DNA from: Clostridium_B lapidicellarium | GTDB taxonomy: Bacteria; Bacillota; Clostridia; Clostridiales; Clostridiaceae | Direction of reading: 5' to 3' | Assembly (NCBI RefSeq): GCF_041224415.1 | Contig: NZ_JBGFFE010000001.1 | Span: 248,001 to 312,000 of the forward strand | DNA length: 64,000 nucleotides | Shown here: positions 61,112 through 64,000 of the stretch, in pieces | How positions within the stretch are numbered: position 1 is the first letter of the stretch | Layout: each line of letters opens with the position of its first letter | Program-made: the position numbers and the translations under genes | The notes under the pieces: model-generated | Seen by the model: only the letters and a program-made list of their open reading frames with translations | What the model was told of the DNA's origin: nothing | Databases searched by the model: none

Positions 61112-61891
61112 TCACGAAAAACTTATAATCAAAGACTTTACCAGCAGATACCAGCCGTCTACCATGACAAACAAAAGCAATTTAAAAGGCAGTGATATCA
61201 TAACCGGAGGGAGCATGAACATTCCCATGGACATAAGTACGCTGGATACAACCAGATCTATTATCATAAAAGGTATATAAAGCAGAAAACCTATCTGGAA
61301 AGCCGTCTTCAGTTCGCTTATAATGTAGGCCGGAATCACCACATAAAGAGGTGCATTGTCCTTGGTAACCTTGTAGTTCAGTTTGGCATTGTCTACAAAA
61401 AGCTTGAGATCCTTTTTCCTTGTCTGTTTCAGCATAAACTCCCTCAGCGGTTTGGCCCCTGTTTCTATGGCCTGCTCCTGGGTTATCCTATTGTTTAAAT
61501 AGGGCTGTATGGCCGTGGAATTTATTTTTCCATAAACGGGAAGCATTATAAATATTGTCATAAAAAGTGCAAGTCCCACTAATACCTGATTTGGAGGTGA
61601 CTGCTGGGTTCCCATGGCACTTCTTAAGAATCCAAACACCACTATAATTCGCACAAAGCTTGTCATCATCATTATGAAAGACGGAAGCAGTGTCAAGACA
61701 GTGAGCACTATGAGCAATTTTATAGTACCTACATACTGCTGCGGTGTGGAAGCATTGTCCACAGATACATTTACATTTGGTATTGGAAAATCGGTAGGAG
61801 CCGCCGCATGTGCTTCAAAGCCTGCCAAAATAATAAAAACAAATATTAAAAATGAAATAACCATAATGCTTTTGTTGTGCTTAACGTCCAT
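61112..61891 (-). CDS. fliP: Flagellar export protein FliP
   Basis: 259 residues with a signal peptide (cleavage near AHAAA) and four membrane helices. Hallmarks are MMTSFVRIIVVFGFLRSAMGTQQSPPNQVLVGLALFMTIF and VIPAYIISELKTAFQIGFLLYIPFMIIDLVVSSVLMSMGM. Main subunit of the export pore. Overlaps fliO by 11 bp. Confidence 0.97.
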   Translation of the reverse strand: MDVKHNKSIMVISFLIFVFIILAGFEAHAAAPTDFPIPNVNVSVDNASTPQQYVGTIKLLIVLTVLTLLPSFIMMMTSFVRIIVVFGFLRSAMGTQQSPPNQVLVGLALFMTIFIMLPVYGKINSTAIQPYLNNRITQEQAIETGAKPLREFMLKQTRKKDLKLFVDNAKLNYKVTKDNAPLYVVIPAYIISELKTAFQIGFLLYIPFMIIDLVVSSVLMSMGMFMLPPVMISLPFKLLLFVMVDGWYLLVKSLIISFS

Positions 61892-62294
61892 CTTTATCTT
61901 CCTTTTTCCCTTTGAATTTTTTAGCTGAAATACTGCGGCTGATCTTGTCTGTTAAATTCTGAAGTCCACTTTTCGTATATAAATCCCTGAAATTTTTATA
62001 CTCACAAGTATTTTTCGTGTCCTCAATCTTCGATAATTCTTCACCTGTCAGCTCACAGATCACATCAACTCTTCCACTTGAAGATGAAATCACATATCCC
62101 TTTTCACCAATCTTCACCACAAGCAAGCTGTTTTCCTTGGAAATCTGAGTTCTTTCAAGTATTTTTATATATCTGCCGCCTTGAATTTTCTTAAGTTTTC
62201 CACCTCCAAATTTGGTAAAAATATATATGAGAAAAACTATGAAAAGCAGCGATAAAATTGTCTTGAACAGCATCCACCAAAATTGTAAGTCCAT
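61881..62294 (-). CDS. fliO: Flagellar biosynthesis protein FliO/FliZ
   Basis: 137 residues with one membrane helix (about 8-28) and the FliO domain RYIKILERTQISKENSLLVVKIGEKGYVISSSSGRVDVICEL. FliO assists FliP ring assembly. It overlaps fliP, as in many flagellar operons. Confidence 0.92.
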   Translation of the reverse strand: MDLQFWWMLFKTILSLLFIVFLIYIFTKFGGGKLKKIQGGRYIKILERTQISKENSLLVVKIGEKGYVISSSSGRVDVICELTGEELSKIEDTKNTCEYKNFRDLYTKSGLQNLTDKISRSISAKKFKGKKEDKDGR

Positions 62295-62319
62295 CTAAAA
62301 TTCTCCATTCCAATGGAAT

Positions 62320-62868
62320 CTATTGGGTAAGTATATCGCTGAAATATACGTTATTCAATTTTCCATTTTCCAGCATAGGGTTTATCTTCTGTATGATCTG
62401 CATTTTTATGCTGTCCATATATTTAGGATCTATGTCGGCCACCTTTTTGCCCCTCAGAATATCTATGACGGCATCCCTTATCATGGGCTTCTTATCCGTG
62501 AGTTCCTCAGTTAATTTCTTATCGTCATACCCGAGAAACACACTTATTTTCAAATAGTTCTTGCCGCCCTCATCTGCAAGGTTGACAGTAAAATCACTTA
62601 AGTCAAAAGTATATTTGGAAACAACCTGCTGCAGATAACCTGAACTGCTGCCGCCCCCCTGGGCAGTCTGACCGGTTTGATTCGACACCTGCTGGGTCTG
62701 TACCGGAGAGGTGCTGTTTTGTGCAGCTACATTGGGACTCTTGTCATTTCCCTTTAAAAATTTGCTGTATCCAAAATAAGCTCCTGCACCTGCCAAGATC
62801 AAAACAAGCAATGTTATCAAAACTATTTTAAAATTCAATTTTCCTTTCTTTTCCACTCCATCTTCCAT
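62320..62868 (-). CDS. fliL: Flagellar basal body-associated protein FliL
   Basis: 182 residues: N-terminal helix (about 12-32), Gln/Ser/Gly-rich linker (45-78) and C-terminal FliL domain (YTFDLSDFTVNLADEGGKNYLKISVFLGYDD, RDAVIDILRGKKVADI). FliL modulates stator activity. It follows flbD directly; motA and motB are not between them. Confidence 0.93.
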   Translation of the reverse strand: MEDGVEKKGKLNFKIVLITLLVLILAGAGAYFGYSKFLKGNDKSPNVAAQNSTSPVQTQQVSNQTGQTAQGGGSSSGYLQQVVSKYTFDLSDFTVNLADEGGKNYLKISVFLGYDDKKLTEELTDKKPMIRDAVIDILRGKKVADIDPKYMDSIKMQIIQKINPMLENGKLNNVYFSDILTQ

Positions 62869-62912
62869 GATACTTCCTCCTTACAATATTATGTACAAGC
62901 CACTTAAAATGC

Positions 62913-63110
62913 CTATTTGGAATAATCCCCCCTGTATATTTTTCTCTTATACTCCACGACCTTTTTTATTATCTCGTCATTTGTCTCCTTCACCACATAT
63001 TTGTTTCCATTTGTAAGAGTTATCACACTTTGGGGAGTCTGCGTCAATTTTTCTATATGATCTGCATTTATAACAAATTCCTTGTCATCCAATCCCGTAA
63101 GTTTTATCAT
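62913..63110 (-). CDS. flbD: FlbD family flagellar protein
   Basis: 65 residues: MIKLTGLDDKEFVINADHIEKLTQTPQSVITLTNGNKYVVKE is the FlbD pattern in full (residues 1-42). The start is ATG 63110, 6 nt after AAGGAGG; the open frame extends upstream to 63266 but that part is not coding. It is a small swarming-motility protein of unknown biochemistry, between flgE and fliL. Confidence 0.92.
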   Translation of the reverse strand: MIKLTGLDDKEFVINADHIEKLTQTPQSVITLTNGNKYVVKETNDEIIKKVVEYKRKIYRGDYSK

Positions 63111-63273
63111 AAAAAACCTCCTTGTTTTAAGTTGTGAGCTGAAATAACAATTTCGAATAAATTTTAACATTATTGGGTATTGGATACAATCAATATGTAT
63201 TTTTATTTGAAATTCAAATATCAATAGGGCGATTTCCGGCATAAGCCGAAAATCTGCCAGATTCAAACAAATT

Positions 63274-64000
63274 TTATCTCTTCAAATTAACAAGATCCTG
63301 AAGTATCTCGTCATCTGTCGTTATTATCTTTCCATTTGCCTCAAAGGCCCTGCTGGCAACTATCATATCTGTAAACTGCTGTGCCAGATCCACATTTGAC
63401 ATCTCGAGGGAACCCTGTATGATGTTCCCAAAGATTGCCGGATTAGTATCACTATAAATCGGATTGCCGGAGTTTGAAGACATAGAATAAAGATTGTTTC
63501 CCATCTTTTTAAGTCCCCCTTCATTTTGAAAAGTTGCCAGCCTAATTTTCTGAGTATCATCAACAGTACCACCAGTTTTTTTAATAGTTATAGTTCCGTC
63601 CTGTCCTACAGAAAAAGACTCAACAGTTCCATCAACTGGTATTGTGATTTTGTCTCCACCAGTTTTTTGAACATACAATCCATCTGTCGTTAAAAGATTA
63701 CCTTGATTATCAAGTACAAATGATCCATCCCTTGTATAATACTCTTGGGTACCCGATTTAACTACGAAATAATCACCTGCCTTATCTATCATAAAGTCCA
63801 GATTTCTATTGGTAGTCTGTGGACTGCCCTCTGAAAAGTCCGCATTTATACCGCCGATTTTAACTCCGAGACCACTTTGTTTACCATTGACTCCACCAGT
63901 ATTTGCAGCTGGAGCACTTGGGTCTGAAAGGTTTTGACTCAACGTATCCTCAAAATTCATGCTCTGGGTCTTGAAACCCGTAGTGGTGGAATTTGCTATG
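63274..64000 (-). CDS. flgE: Flagellar hook protein FlgE, C-terminal portion (cut by window edge)
   Basis: 242 residues are visible, running through the window end; the frame stays open beyond the ATG at 63960 with IANSTTTGFKTQS upstream, the rod/hook N-terminal motif. Other family marks are TNRNLDFMIDKAGDYFVV and, at the C-terminus, SNVDLAQQFTDMIVASRAFEANGKIITTDDEILQDLVNLKR. FlgE builds the hook. Only the first few dozen residues are missing. Confidence 0.9.
   Translation of the reverse strand, partial: IANSTTTGFKTQSMNFEDTLSQNLSDPSAPAANTGGVNGKQSGLGVKIGGINADFSEGSPQTTNRNLDFMIDKAGDYFVVKSGTQEYYTRDGSFVLDNQGNLLTTDGLYVQKTGGDKITIPVDGTVESFSVGQDGTITIKKTGGTVDDTQKIRLATFQNEGGLKKMGNNLYSMSSNSGNPIYSDTNPAIFGNIIQGSLEMSNVDLAQQFTDMIVASRAFEANGKIITTDDEILQDLVNLKR

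Noticed and set aside
63225..63262. Hairpin between flgE and flbD as a terminator
   Set aside because: The stem has a bulge, the following sequence on the minus strand has no U-run, and the genes on both sides belong to one operon.

Overview
This window is from an AT-rich, spore-forming, flagellated anaerobic Firmicute, most likely Clostridium sensu stricto. The evidence is the complete spoIIIA operon, the efp-CD1247-spoIIIA-asp23-nusB-xseA order, a clostridial dcw cluster carrying paired DUF881 genes, a fused FliR-FlhB, and typical sigma-A promoters with strong Shine-Dalgarno sequences. The species cannot be fixed from the sequence alone. I saw no rRNA, tRNA, CRISPR array, prophage or insertion sequence.

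Layout, mostly transcribed on the minus strand. (1) 1-9000: pepP-type peptidase, efp, a CD1247-like zinc-ribbon protein, spoIIIAA-AH (mother-cell half of the SpoIIIA-SpoIIQ channel), asp23, nusB and the start of xseA. (2) 9127-15746: a type IV pilus cluster with pilB, pilC, a major pilin, three further prepilin-like genes, a PilX-like protein and weakly conserved PilM/PilN/PilO-like proteins. (3) 15809-17700: dapF and a lipoprotein. (4) 17929-22538, plus strand: rqcH (NFACT), pyrR with an attenuator, uraA with a second PyrR-type loop, and exoA. (5) 22551-38102: rluD-like, lspA, mtnN, divIVA, ylmH, yggT, sepF, yggS, DUF881/sbp/DUF881, ftsQ, ftsW, mraY, murF, spoVD/ftsI, ftsL-like, rsmH and mraZ. 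This is the division and wall cluster read from the mraZ end; murE, murD, murG, ftsA and ftsZ are not in it. (6) 38406-50668: assorted housekeeping and transport genes: ychF, a Lon-family protease lacking recognisable Walker motifs, a small basic protein, a PqqD-like protein coupled to an OPT transporter, pepD, a Ca-type P-ATPase and a CBS-containing Mn pyrophosphatase. (7) 50717-64000: a Cys/Met/Tyr-rich protein followed by a long flagellar operon running flgE, flbD, fliL, fliO, fliP, fliQ, fliR-flhB, flhA, flhF, flhG, a PilZ protein, sigD, a DUF6115-like protein, a small membrane protein, flgF and flgG.

The genes fall into a few coherent programmes. SpoIIIAA-AH, SpoVD and DivIVA link the sporulation and division machinery. 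The flagellar block supplies the export gate (FliOPQR, FlhBA), its targeting GTPases (FlhF/FlhG), a c-di-GMP-responsive PilZ protein and the motility sigma factor. Pyrimidine salvage (pyrR, uraA) appears to be controlled twice by PyrR, once by attenuation and once close to the uraA ribosome binding site.

Most of the window is conserved core genome. The points most worth a second look are the roughly 270-nt leader of efp, the second PyrR-type loop, two genes whose best start is a non-canonical ATA or ATT codon, the Walker-less Lon protease, the orphan PqqD-OPT pair, and the divergent pilus cluster.
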